Shown here: in pieces, positions 42,242 through 50,481 of the stretch | Layout of the letters: the number at the start of each line of letters is the position of its first letter | How positions within the stretch are numbered: the first letter of the stretch is position 1 | Origin: UBA1433 sp964581565 | GTDB lineage: Bacteria; Bacillota; Clostridia; Eubacteriales; UBA1433 | Direction of reading: 5' to 3' | DNA: 64,000 nt | Assembly (NCBI GenBank): GCA_964581565.1 | Contig: CAZOOZ010000005.1 | Location: forward strand, 62,001 to 126,000 | Notes under the pieces: generated by a model | What the model was told of the DNA's origin: nothing | Database searches by the model: none | What the model saw: the letters and a program-made list of their open reading frames with translations, nothing else | Made by a program: the position numbers and the translations under genes

Positions 42242-43921
42242 ATGGGAGAAAAAAACCAAAAACAAATTTTATATATATTTATTATGGCGATATGTATTCT
42301 GTTGCTTCTATACACTACAGGATGTGGCAGTGATGACAGTTCAAGCACTGCGGAAGATACGATTCAATCGACAAGCAGTACTGAGACAGGATTTGATACC
42401 ACTTTCAGTGATAAAGATATTGATGCGAGTTACGATGAAGCAGAAAGTACGATTATTATACTGAGCAATAATGCAAGCAGTGTAGACGGAACCGGAGCAA
42501 AAGCAAGCGGCAGCACGGTAACTATTAGTGAGGAGGGGACTTATATCCTCTCAGGCATGCTCACGGATGGTCAGCTAATCGTAGATGCCGAGGATTCGGC
42601 AGATATTCATATTGTCTTCAACGGAATATCTATTTCGTCGAGCACAACAGCGCCGGTTTTGATAAAAGAAGCAGATAAAGTGGTCATTACTTTGGCCGAG
42701 GGAAGCGAGAATGAAATCACAGATGCTGCGCACAGTGAAATAAGTGTAGATGACAGTATAATCGATGCAGCTGTTTTCAGTAAAGCTGATTTGGCAATCA
42801 ATGGAGAGGGTACACTTGTTATAGAAGGCAATTATGAACATGGCATTGCGTCCAAAGATGATTTGATCATTACGGGAGGAGGTATTTCTGTCACTGCTGC
42901 AGGCGATGCCCTGCAGGGAAAAGACTGCGTCAAAATCGCTGGCGGCACTCTTTCCATACAGGCAGGAACCGATGGTATTCAATCGGATAACGAAGAAGAT
43001 GAATATAAAGGCTACATTTATATTCAAGATGCTAATATTACTATAGAAGCAGGAGATGATGGCTTCCAAGCACAAAATGCATTGATTATCAGTGGCGGTG
43101 AAATCTCCATAGCAAGCGATGATGACGCGTTGCACAGCAACGGGAATGTCAGTATCGAAGGCGGAATATTAGAAATAGCATGTGAAGATGACGGTGTTCA
43201 TGCAGATAATGCACTCGTTGTAAACGGTGGAGAAATCAACATTGAAAACAGTTATGAAGGCCTTGAGGGAAACAGCATCGATATAAACGGAGGCACGATT
43301 CATGTAAATGCCTCAGATGATGGTTTCAATGCGGCCGGCGGGCAGGATAACTCACAGGCCGCAGATAGAAGGGAAGACGATAATTTTCAAACAGATTCCG
43401 ACAGTTATATCAAAATTTCAGGCGGGATGATTACTATTAACGCGTCGGGAGACGGCATAGATTCAAACGGAACCCTTACAGTTAGTGGAGGCGAGACATA
43501 TGTCAGCGGTCCTACAACGAATGGGAACGGTGCGCTTGACTATAATGGTGATGCCACGATATCGGCAGGTGTGATTATAGCCGCAGGAAGTACCGGAATG
43601 GCAGAGGGATTCAGTGCGTCGTCTACGCAATATTCCATCCTTTATAATTTTAATACGGCTGTTTCGGCAAATACAACAATAAGCCTGATTAATTCGAGTG
43701 GAGACACAATATTGTCCTACACGCCCGAAAAAGAATATCAATCTGTCGTGTTAAGTTCGCCACAGTTAGCAAAAGGCACTTATACGTTTAAAGTAGGTGC
43801 TCAAAGTTATACCGTTGAGATCTCTTCGGTTGTTACAACGTATGGCAGCAGTGGAGGAGGCATGAATAATCAAATGACGCCAAATAACGGTTCGAATGAC
43901 CCAAGCAGAAACCGACAATAA
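42242..43921 (+). CDS. Beta-helix carbohydrate-binding lipoprotein (Cthe_2159-like)
   Basis: The 559-residue protein has a lipoprotein signal with Cys near residue 28 (LYTTGCG), a Ser/Thr/Asp linker, and then a right-handed beta-helix built from repeats of the type ISGGEISIASDDDALHSNG and VNGGEINIENSYEGLEG. Repeats run from about residue 80 to 420. A C-terminal beta domain follows, with an Asn/Gly-rich tail. Related proteins (Cthe_2159) bind acidic or cellulosic polysaccharides with calcium; the many Asp residues fit. It is the third gene after VTC and DUF4956, so a surface role linked to that pair is likely. Confidence 0.87.
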   Translation: MGEKNQKQILYIFIMAICILLLLYTTGCGSDDSSSTAEDTIQSTSSTETGFDTTFSDKDIDASYDEAESTIIILSNNASSVDGTGAKASGSTVTISEEGTYILSGMLTDGQLIVDAEDSADIHIVFNGISISSSTTAPVLIKEADKVVITLAEGSENEITDAAHSEISVDDSIIDAAVFSKADLAINGEGTLVIEGNYEHGIASKDDLIITGGGISVTAAGDALQGKDCVKIAGGTLSIQAGTDGIQSDNEEDEYKGYIYIQDANITIEAGDDGFQAQNALIISGGEISIASDDDALHSNGNVSIEGGILEIACEDDGVHADNALVVNGGEINIENSYEGLEGNSIDINGGTIHVNASDDGFNAAGGQDNSQAADRREDDNFQTDSDSYIKISGGMITINASGDGIDSNGTLTVSGGETYVSGPTTNGNGALDYNGDATISAGVIIAAGSTGMAEGFSASSTQYSILYNFNTAVSANTTISLINSSGDTILSYTPEKEYQSVVLSSPQLAKGTYTFKVGAQSYTVEISSVVTTYGSSGGGMNNQMTPNNGSNDPSRNRQ

Positions 43922-43950
43922 AAAAGCTTTGGCAATGGATTTGATTGGTA

Positions 43951-43984
43951 GAGATATATTGCATAAATATGCAATATATCTCTT
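43951..43984 (+). terminator. Long hairpin after the VTC operon, probable terminator
   Basis: A 16-bp arm starting AGAGATATATTGC (43951-43966) is the exact reverse complement of 43969-43984. It is followed by a T-rich but interrupted stretch. It lies 30 bp after the lipoprotein stop. Confidence 0.7.
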
Positions 43985-44170
43985 AATTTATTTCATTTAT
44001 AACAAAATAAAATAAATATTAACAAATAAAAGTTCATATTAATTATGATATGTTATATATCAAAAAAAATTAAATTTAGTTTTTTAAATTTTAAAAGTAA
44101 AAAGAAAAAATTTGTAAATCATTACATTGAAAAAATATATAAAAATGCACTTTTTTTTATATTTATTAGG

Positions 44171-44199
44171 TTGACATCAATAATTTTCTATGATATTAT
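44171..44199 (+). promoter_or_regulatory. nif operon promoter
   Basis: TTGACA (44171-44176) and TATTAT (44194-44199) are 17 bp apart, a near-consensus housekeeping promoter about 205 bp before nifH. I see no sigma-54 (GG-N10-GC) element. Transcription from about 44206 would pass through two hairpins before nifH. The rest of 43985-44170 is AT-rich and holds nothing else I can support. Confidence 0.72.
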
Positions 44200-44245
44200 C
44201 GACCAAAATCAAATAATTAAATATAGTATTCATTACTTATAATAA

Positions 44246-44382
44246 CAAGGGCGTTATTTTCGCGTATATGCAAAATAGCGCCCTTGCGTATTTATAAGTA
44301 AAGGAAGTCTTAGTTCATCAATATTTAAATAATTATAACAAAGACGTTATTTTGTGCACTTGTGCGAAATAGCGTTTTTTTT
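44246..44382 (+). promoter_or_regulatory. nifH leader with twin hairpins, the second a terminator
   Basis: Hairpin 1 (44246-44286) pairs CAAGGGCGTTATTTT with AAAATAGCGCCCTTG. Hairpin 2 (44343-44375) pairs ACGTTATTT with AAATAGCGT and runs into eight T (to 44382), 22 bp before nifH. The two share CGTTATTTT and AAATAGCG arms, so they could pair with each other and form an antiterminated state. This suggests control of nif by termination in the leader (inference). The loops do not show the A1/G4 hexaloop expected for ANTAR targets. Confidence 0.7.
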
Positions 44383-44404
44383 GTTAAAAGAAAGGAAGAA
44401 AAAA

Positions 44405-45223
44405 ATGAGACAAATAGCAATTTATGGTAAAGGCGGAATAGGTAAATCAACGACAACCCAAAATCTTACGGCAGCACTTGCTGAAATGGGAAACAAAGTT
44501 ATGATTGTCGGGTGTGATCCGAAAGCAGATTCAACGAGGTTGATTTTAAATGGATTGGCACAAAAAACAGTTCTGGATTCTTTGCGGGAAGAAGGCGAAG
44601 ATATCGAGCTTGAAGAAGTAATGAAAGAAGGATTTGGCGGCATTAAATGTGTTGAGTCCGGCGGACCGGAACCGGGAGTGGGTTGCGCAGGCAGAGGCAT
44701 CATCACTTCCATTAATCTGCTTGAACAACTCGGCGCTTACACACCTGATCTGGATTATGTTTTCTATGATGTTTTGGGCGATGTTGTCTGCGGCGGGTTT
44801 GCAATGCCGATTCGTGAAGGAAAGGCACAGGAAATATATATCGTGGCCAGCGGCGAAATGATGGCCATGTATGCGGCGAACAATATCAGCAAAGGCATAC
44901 ATAAATTTGCAACGACAGGCGGAACACGTCTGGGCGGTATTATCTGCAACAGCAGAAAAGTTGATAATGAATATGAAATGCTGGAGGCGTTTGCCAAAGA
45001 ACTGGGAACACAACTGATTCATTTTGTTCCGCGTGATAATGTGGTGCAGAGAGCGGAAATCAACAAAAAAACCGTTATAGATTACGAACCCACAAATTCG
45101 CAGGCAGATGAATACCGCACACTGGCAAAAGCGATTCAAGATAATAAGATGTTTGTTGTCCCGAAACCGATGAAGCAAGAACGCCTTGAAGAAATCCTTA
45201 TGGATTACGGCATTATGGGATAG
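44405..45223 (+). CDS. nifH: Nitrogenase iron protein
   Basis: NifH is the ATP-dependent electron donor to NifDK and also acts in cofactor making. The 272-residue protein has the P-loop GKGGIGKS at 8-15. The cluster-ligand cysteines are C94 (GVGCAGRG) and C129 (GDVVCGGFAMP). R97 is the arginine modified by ADP-ribosylation in some bacteria. Start 44405 follows AAAGGAAG; the frame is open for 17 more codons upstream inside the terminator hairpin, which is not a start. It heads the nif run. Confidence 0.98.
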   Translation: MRQIAIYGKGGIGKSTTTQNLTAALAEMGNKVMIVGCDPKADSTRLILNGLAQKTVLDSLREEGEDIELEEVMKEGFGGIKCVESGGPEPGVGCAGRGIITSINLLEQLGAYTPDLDYVFYDVLGDVVCGGFAMPIREGKAQEIYIVASGEMMAMYAANNISKGIHKFATTGGTRLGGIICNSRKVDNEYEMLEAFAKELGTQLIHFVPRDNVVQRAEINKKTVIDYEPTNSQADEYRTLAKAIQDNKMFVVPKPMKQERLEEILMDYGIMG

Positions 45224-45301
45224 TAAAAGTATCAGGATGAACATAAATATAGATTTAAATAATTCATTACCTACTATTTTAATTTAAAAAGGAGACTTTA
45301 T

Positions 45302-45628
45302 ATGAAAATGATCAGAGCCATAGTAAGGCCGGAAAAAACTTCAGTGATATTAGGTGAACTGCTAGATGCCGGTTTCCCGGCAGCTACCAAAATAGATGTT
45401 GTCGGGCGCGGCAAGCAACGGGGAATAAAAATAGGCAATGTACATTATGATGAACTTCCAAAAGCAATGCTGATGATGGTAGTCAATGATGAAGATAAAG
45501 ATGATGTAATAAAAATAATTATGAAAAATGCAAAGACAGGCAGTGAGGGTTCCTTCGGGGATGGGAAAATCTTTATAACAACGGTTGAGGATGCCTATAC
45601 CATCAGCAGCGGCGAGAACATACTGTAA
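45302..45628 (+). CDS. nifI1: Nitrogenase PII-like regulator NifI1
   Basis: The 108-residue PII-family protein lies between nifH and nifD, the place where NifI1/NifI2 occur in archaea and anaerobic bacteria. The blocks IRAIVRPEKTSVILGELLDAGFPA and VVGRGKQRGI, with a short T-loop, and KTGSEGSFGDGKIFITTVEDAYTI near the end are typical. NifI1-NifI2 bind and inhibit dinitrogenase when ammonium is present and are released by 2-oxoglutarate. An AAAGGAG site precedes it. Confidence 0.95.
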   Translation: MKMIRAIVRPEKTSVILGELLDAGFPAATKIDVVGRGKQRGIKIGNVHYDELPKAMLMMVVNDEDKDDVIKIIMKNAKTGSEGSFGDGKIFITTVEDAYTISSGENIL

Positions 45629-45641
45629 GAAGGGGGCCTTT

Positions 45642-46031
45642 ATGAAAGAGATAATATCGGTTATTCGAATCAATAAAATGAATGAAACCAAAAAAGTTTT
45701 ATCAGAAGCCGGATATCCGTCGATGACCGCAAAAAAAGTAAGCGGCAGAGGTAAAAAAATGTCTAATGTTGAAGTGCTGAGCAATTTGATAGATAACGGC
45801 GATCTAAATACTTTTGAGCATCAAGTCGTAGAGAGCATTACTGAAAAAGATAGGATGCTTCCAAAAATTATGTTTACGATGGTTGTCGCAGATGAAGATG
45901 TGAAAAATATCGTAGACCTCATCATTGAGACCAATCAAACAGGATCTATGGGAGACGGGAAAATATTCGTATGCGACGTTGAAGACGCCATTAGGGTAAG
46001 AACCAGCGAGCATGAGCTTAATGCTATTTAA
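45642..46031 (+). CDS. nifI2: Nitrogenase PII-like regulator NifI2
   Basis: The 129-residue protein is the second PII-like subunit. It has ISVIRINKMNETKKVLSEAG at the start, KVSGRGKKMSNVEVL before a longer T-loop, and TNQTGSMGDGKIFVCDVEDAIRVRT at the end. It is longer than NifI1 in the T-loop region, as usual. Start 45642 follows AAGGGGG, 13 bp after nifI1. It works as a complex with NifI1 for post-translational switch-off. Confidence 0.95.
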   Translation: MKEIISVIRINKMNETKKVLSEAGYPSMTAKKVSGRGKKMSNVEVLSNLIDNGDLNTFEHQVVESITEKDRMLPKIMFTMVVADEDVKNIVDLIIETNQTGSMGDGKIFVCDVEDAIRVRTSEHELNAI

Positions 46032-46057
46032 AAAATTTAATGAAAGGGGCGCAGAAA

Positions 46058-47689
46058 ATGAAAGAGGACAAAAATTTAACTCAGATAGTAGATAAGATAT
46101 TAGATAAATATCCTGCAAAAGTCATGAAAAACAGAAAAGAGCATATTGTTATCAGGCAAACGGATGACGCACAGGAGATTTCAGCCAATACCCGAACACT
46201 TCCGGGCATTATCACAAACAGAGGCTGCGCGTACGCAGGCTGTAAAGGCGTGGTTATCGGCCCTATCGTTGACATGGTGCATATCGTGCACGGGCCTGTA
46301 GGATGCTCCTATTATGCCTGGGGTACAAGGCGAAATAAGGGCAAAGCCAGTGAAGACGGAAAAAATTTCTTGAATTACGCATTTACTACCGATCTTCAAG
46401 AAAGTGATATTGTATTCGGCGGGGAAAAGAAGCTGGCACAAGCTATAAAAGAAGCGGTGGAGACTTTCCATCCCGCGGCAATCTCTATTTCGGCAACATG
46501 CCCTGTGGGGCTTATCGGAGATGATATACATGCAGTTGCAGCGCGTGCCGAAAAGGAATTCGGGGTGCCGATCTTAGCATTTAGCTGTGAAGGTTATAAA
46601 GGAGTGAGTCAATCGGCAGGGCATCACATAGCCAATAATAAACTGATGAAAGATGTTGTAGGCAAAATAGATATTCCAAAAGAAGAAAGGCCTAAATATT
46701 CGATTAACATATTGGGTGAGTATAACATAGGCGGAGACGAATGGGAAATCAAAAGAGTGCTGAATAAAATCGGATACACTATCACGACAACAATGACGGG
46801 GGATTCAAAATACGAAGGAATAGCAAAAGCGCATAATTCGGATTTGAATTTGGTGCAGTGTCACCGTTCTATCAACTATATCGCTGACATGATAGAAGTG
46901 AAATTTGGCATTCCGTGGATGAAAGTGAACTTTATCGGTATAGAGAACATGAATGAAACATTGCGGAATCTGGCGAAATATTTCGATGACGCTGAACTGA
47001 TTCAAAGGACCGAGGAAGTTATAGCGCAGGAGAACGGAGCAATTAAAGAAGATATAGCAAAATATAAAAAAATGTGCGAAGGCAAAACAGCGATGCTGTT
47101 TGTAGGCGGTTCCAGGGCCCATCACTATCAGGGTTTACTCAAAGAAATTGGCATGCCGACAATCATGGCAGGTTATGAATTTGCACATCGTGATGATTAT
47201 GAAGGAAGAGATATTATTCCGCTCATCAAGCTTGATGCCGACAGCAGAAACATTGAAGAAATCACGGTAGAAAAAGACGAGAGAAGATATCAGCTTCGTA
47301 TTCCGGCGGAAAAAATGGAAAAATTAAAAGAAGAAGTACCAATGAGTAAATACAGCGGTTTAATTACAGATATGAAAGATAATACGATCATCATTGATGA
47401 CTTGAATCATTTTGAAACAGAGATGATTATAAAAGTTCTAAAGCCTTCTTTCTTTGGATCGGGGATCAAGGACAAATACATCGTTCAAAAGATGGGCGTC
47501 TACAGCAAGCAACTACATTCTTATGACTATGCAGGTCCATATGCGGGTTATCAAGGCGCTGTGAATTTTGCAAGAGATGTAGCCGCGGGTATACATACGC
47601 CGGCATGGAAATATATTGTTCCGCCTTGGAAGAAGGAACCCGTTTTAACCGGTAAACTGGGTACGGAAGGAGCTGAAAAAGCATGTTAG
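46058..47689 (+). CDS. nifD: Nitrogenase molybdenum-iron protein alpha chain
   Basis: NifD carries the FeMo-cofactor where N2 is reduced. The 543-residue protein has the P-cluster cysteines C57 (RGCAYAGC), C83 (GPVGCSYYAW) and C148 (SATCPVG). It has the His near 189 (SQSAGHHIAN) and both cofactor ligands: Cys268 (LVQCHRS) and a His at about 487 (KQLHSYDYAG). It is ~50 residues longer than the proteobacterial type, with extra sequence near 390-440 as in clostridial NifD. Start 46058 follows AAAGGGG; an ATG at 46040 overlaps that site. It overlaps nifK by 7 bp. Confidence 0.98.
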   Translation: MKEDKNLTQIVDKILDKYPAKVMKNRKEHIVIRQTDDAQEISANTRTLPGIITNRGCAYAGCKGVVIGPIVDMVHIVHGPVGCSYYAWGTRRNKGKASEDGKNFLNYAFTTDLQESDIVFGGEKKLAQAIKEAVETFHPAAISISATCPVGLIGDDIHAVAARAEKEFGVPILAFSCEGYKGVSQSAGHHIANNKLMKDVVGKIDIPKEERPKYSINILGEYNIGGDEWEIKRVLNKIGYTITTTMTGDSKYEGIAKAHNSDLNLVQCHRSINYIADMIEVKFGIPWMKVNFIGIENMNETLRNLAKYFDDAELIQRTEEVIAQENGAIKEDIAKYKKMCEGKTAMLFVGGSRAHHYQGLLKEIGMPTIMAGYEFAHRDDYEGRDIIPLIKLDADSRNIEEITVEKDERRYQLRIPAEKMEKLKEEVPMSKYSGLITDMKDNTIIIDDLNHFETEMIIKVLKPSFFGSGIKDKYIVQKMGVYSKQLHSYDYAGPYAGYQGAVNFARDVAAGIHTPAWKYIVPPWKKEPVLTGKLGTEGAEKAC

Positions 47690-49050
47690 AGTATACACCT
47701 AAAAAAATCGAAGAAAGAGCGGCTCTTATTGTTAATCCGGCAAAGACATGTCAGCCGATCGGAGCCATGTATGCGGCGCTTGGCATTCACAAATGTCTTC
47801 CGCACAGTCACGGATCACAAGGTTGCTGTTCATATCACAGAATGCATCTCACAAGACATTTCCGTGATCCGATTGTGGCATCTACAAGTTCTTTTACGGA
47901 AGGAGCTTGTGTCTTCGGTGGCAAGACAAATTTAAAAAAAGGGTTAGAGACGGTATTTGAAATTTATGAGCCTGATATCGTAGCGGTAAATACCACGTGT
48001 TTATCAGAAACGATCGGGGATGATTTATCGGATATCATTGCTTCGACAAAGATACCCGAAGGTAAAAAAGTTTTCTATGCCAACACGCCAAGCTATGTCG
48101 GCTCTCATGTAACGGGGTTTGCAAATATGACAAAAGCGATGGTGACGCATATCACGAAAAGCGAAAAAACGTCTTGCAACGGAAAACTGGCAATTATTCC
48201 AGGATTTGTAGAGCCAAGTGATATGAGTGAAGTGAAGAGAATTTTAAAAATTCTGGGTGTTGAAAATATCATGTTTCCCGATACGAGCGGAGTGGTCAAT
48301 ACACCCCAAACAGGTAAATATACCATGTATCCCGAAGGCGGTGTCACCATTGCGGAACTTGAAGATTTGTGCAACTGCAAAGCGACGATCGCGATGGGTA
48401 AATTTGCATCCGAAGCGGGCGCTTATGAACTCGAAAAGAAATGCGATGTGGAAGCGCGCGTGATTAAGCTGCCGATCGGTATCGAAGCGACGGATACATT
48501 TATAGTAAATATTTTGAGTATAACAGGTAAAAGTGTGCCGAAAGAACTGGAGAATGAGAGGGGACAGCTGGTCGATTTAATGGTAGATATCCATAACCAT
48601 TATCACGGGAAAAAAGTGGCAATATTCGGGGATCCTGATACCGTCATCGCTCTGACGGAATTTGTTATCTCTTTGGGAATGATACCGAAATTTGTGCTTA
48701 CAGGTACACCGGGCAACGCATTTGAAAGTGAAGTTACAGAGATGTTGAAAGCAAATGACATCGCAGACTCTAAAGTAAAAGCAGCGGGGGATTTAATGAT
48801 GCTGCATCAATGGATAAAAAATGATCCCGTAGATATGATTATCGGCAACACATATGGAAAATATATTGCCCGAGCAGAAAATATACCCCTTGTGAGAATA
48901 GGGTTCCCAATTTTGGATCGTGTAGGACACAGCTATTTCCCTACGGTTGGATATCGCGGTGCTATGCGAATCATTGAAAAAATCAGCACGGCATTTTTAG
49001 AAAAATATGACAGAGAATGCGCTGAAGAAGATTTTGAATTAGTTATGTAA
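47683..49050 (+). CDS. nifK: Nitrogenase molybdenum-iron protein beta chain
   Basis: NifK pairs with NifD and holds the other half of the P-cluster. The 455-residue protein has CQPIGAMYAALGI near 24, HGSQGCCSYHRMHLTRHF near 47, and TTCLSETIGDDL near 106, supplying the three cysteines. It has the short N-terminus of clostridial NifK. It overlaps nifD and is followed by an intercistronic hairpin before nifE. Confidence 0.98.
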   Translation: MLEYTPKKIEERAALIVNPAKTCQPIGAMYAALGIHKCLPHSHGSQGCCSYHRMHLTRHFRDPIVASTSSFTEGACVFGGKTNLKKGLETVFEIYEPDIVAVNTTCLSETIGDDLSDIIASTKIPEGKKVFYANTPSYVGSHVTGFANMTKAMVTHITKSEKTSCNGKLAIIPGFVEPSDMSEVKRILKILGVENIMFPDTSGVVNTPQTGKYTMYPEGGVTIAELEDLCNCKATIAMGKFASEAGAYELEKKCDVEARVIKLPIGIEATDTFIVNILSITGKSVPKELENERGQLVDLMVDIHNHYHGKKVAIFGDPDTVIALTEFVISLGMIPKFVLTGTPGNAFESEVTEMLKANDIADSKVKAAGDLMMLHQWIKNDPVDMIIGNTYGKYIARAENIPLVRIGFPILDRVGHSYFPTVGYRGAMRIIEKISTAFLEKYDRECAEEDFELVM

Positions 49051-49056
49051 AAAATG

Positions 49057-49086
49057 GAGAAGCAAAAAGAAATAAATTTGCTTCTC
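49057..49086 (+). other. Intercistronic hairpin between nifK and nifE
   Basis: GAGAAGCAAA (49057-49066) and TTTGCTTCTC (49077-49086) form a perfect 10-bp stem around a 10-nt loop. No T run follows, so it is more likely an mRNA stabilising or processing element, setting structural genes apart from assembly genes, than a terminator. Confidence 0.65.
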
Positions 49087-49113
49087 TGTATCAGAAAATA
49101 GAGGAGGTCGCAC

Positions 49114-50481
49114 ATGCAAAGCAATCAACCAACAGTAATAGAAGAAAGAAAAAGACATATTTTAATCAAAGATAAAAATAATCGGCAGGCAATTGAGTGC
49201 GACCATCAGAGTCTCTCCGGTGCGGTCAGCCAAAGGGCATGCGTATACTGCGGAGCAAGGGTTGTGCTCAACCCGATTACCGATGCAGTACATATTGTGC
49301 ATGGGCCTATTGGTTGTTCCAGTTATACTTGGGATATTCGGGGGAGCCTCAGTAGCGGAAGTGAGATGTTTCGCAATAGTTTTTCAACCGATTTAAGTGA
49401 GACAGACATTATATTTGGCGGAGAGAAGAAACTTGCGGCAGCTATTGACGAAATTGTGGCGGCCAAATCCCCGAAAACGGTTTTTGTCTACTCCACATGT
49501 GTTGTTGGCATTATCGGAGACGATTTGCAGGCTGTGTGCAGCCAGGCAGAAAAAAAGCATCATATCAGAGTCATTCCCGTTCAGTCTTCCGGTTTTGCAG
49601 GCAGCAAGAAAGATGGATACAAAGCGGCATGTGATGCCATTATTAATTTGATGGATGATGCTGCGCATAAAATAACGGTCAAAGATAACAGGGCTTTTAA
49701 CTATCTCGGAGATTTCAATCTCGCGGGAGAAGTATGGATCGTTAACAACTATTTCAAAGAAATAGGGCTTCGATTACTTAATGCTGTATCTGGCGATGCC
49801 TCGATCAGTAACCTGCTTAAAGCGCAGAATGCTTCTTTCAATATTGTGCAATGCGCAGGCTCAAGTATTTATCTTGCAAATATGATGGAGGAAAAATTCG
49901 GCATTTCATATAAGCAGGTCAGCTTTTTCGGACTTGATGATACGGCAGAATCTTTAAGGCTCGCGGCAGCGCTTTCGGGCAATAGTGAAGTTATGCAAAA
50001 GGCAGAAGATTTAATAGAAAGAAAACAAAAAGAGATCGAACCGATTCTTAAAGAATATCGCAGCAAATGCCAGGGAAAGAAAGTAGCTATCTATGTTGGC
50101 GGAGGCTTTAAAGCAATATCTTTAATCAAGCAATTCAATGAATTGGGTATGCAAACTGTTGTAGTAGGCACACAAACGGGAAGAAAAGAAGAGTATGAAG
50201 TATTGCGGGAAATCACAGACGAAGGCACGGTGATCCTGGATGATGCCAACCCTTCAGAACTTGAGAAATTTATGAAAGAAAAAAATGCCGATCTGTTGGT
50301 TGGCGGAGTGAAAGAAAGACCTCTGGCATATAAAATGGCTATGGCTTTTATTGATCACAATCACGAACGCAAACATCCTCTTATAGGATTTGAAGGAGCC
50401 GTTAATTTTGCAAAAGAAGTTGACTTAACAGTAAATAGTCCTGTGTGGGCACTGGCAAGAAGGTATGGCTATGATGAATAA
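49114..50481 (+). CDS. nifE: FeMo-cofactor scaffold protein NifE
   Basis: NifE with NifN forms the scaffold on which the cofactor precursor matures. The 455-residue NifD paralogue has the cysteines of that fold (CVYCGARVVLNP near 39; GPIGCSSYTWDIRG near 64; YSTCVVGIIGDDL near 128) and a Cys in the cofactor region (NIVQCAGSS near 249). It lacks the long clostridial NifD insert. GGAGG lies 8 bp upstream and it overlaps nifN by 17 bp. Confidence 0.96.
   Translation: MQSNQPTVIEERKRHILIKDKNNRQAIECDHQSLSGAVSQRACVYCGARVVLNPITDAVHIVHGPIGCSSYTWDIRGSLSSGSEMFRNSFSTDLSETDIIFGGEKKLAAAIDEIVAAKSPKTVFVYSTCVVGIIGDDLQAVCSQAEKKHHIRVIPVQSSGFAGSKKDGYKAACDAIINLMDDAAHKITVKDNRAFNYLGDFNLAGEVWIVNNYFKEIGLRLLNAVSGDASISNLLKAQNASFNIVQCAGSSIYLANMMEEKFGISYKQVSFFGLDDTAESLRLAAALSGNSEVMQKAEDLIERKQKEIEPILKEYRSKCQGKKVAIYVGGGFKAISLIKQFNELGMQTVVVGTQTGRKEEYEVLREITDEGTVILDDANPSELEKFMKEKNADLLVGGVKERPLAYKMAMAFIDHNHERKHPLIGFEGAVNFAKEVDLTVNSPVWALARRYGYDE

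Noticed and set aside
44045..44242. 65-residue Lys/Ile-rich frame before nifH
   Set aside because: Low-complexity AT-rich sequence overlapping the nif promoter, with no ribosome site.
44246..44382. ANTAR-type antiterminator target
   Set aside because: Neither hairpin shows a hexaloop with A at position 1 and G at position 4.
47500..47560. NifD seemed to lack a cofactor-binding His because GPYAGYQG replaces GPYHG
   Set aside because: Counting back along the well-known NifD sequence shows the Mo-ligating His is the one in QLHSYDY, which is present. The GPYHG residue is a different position and varies in clostridia.
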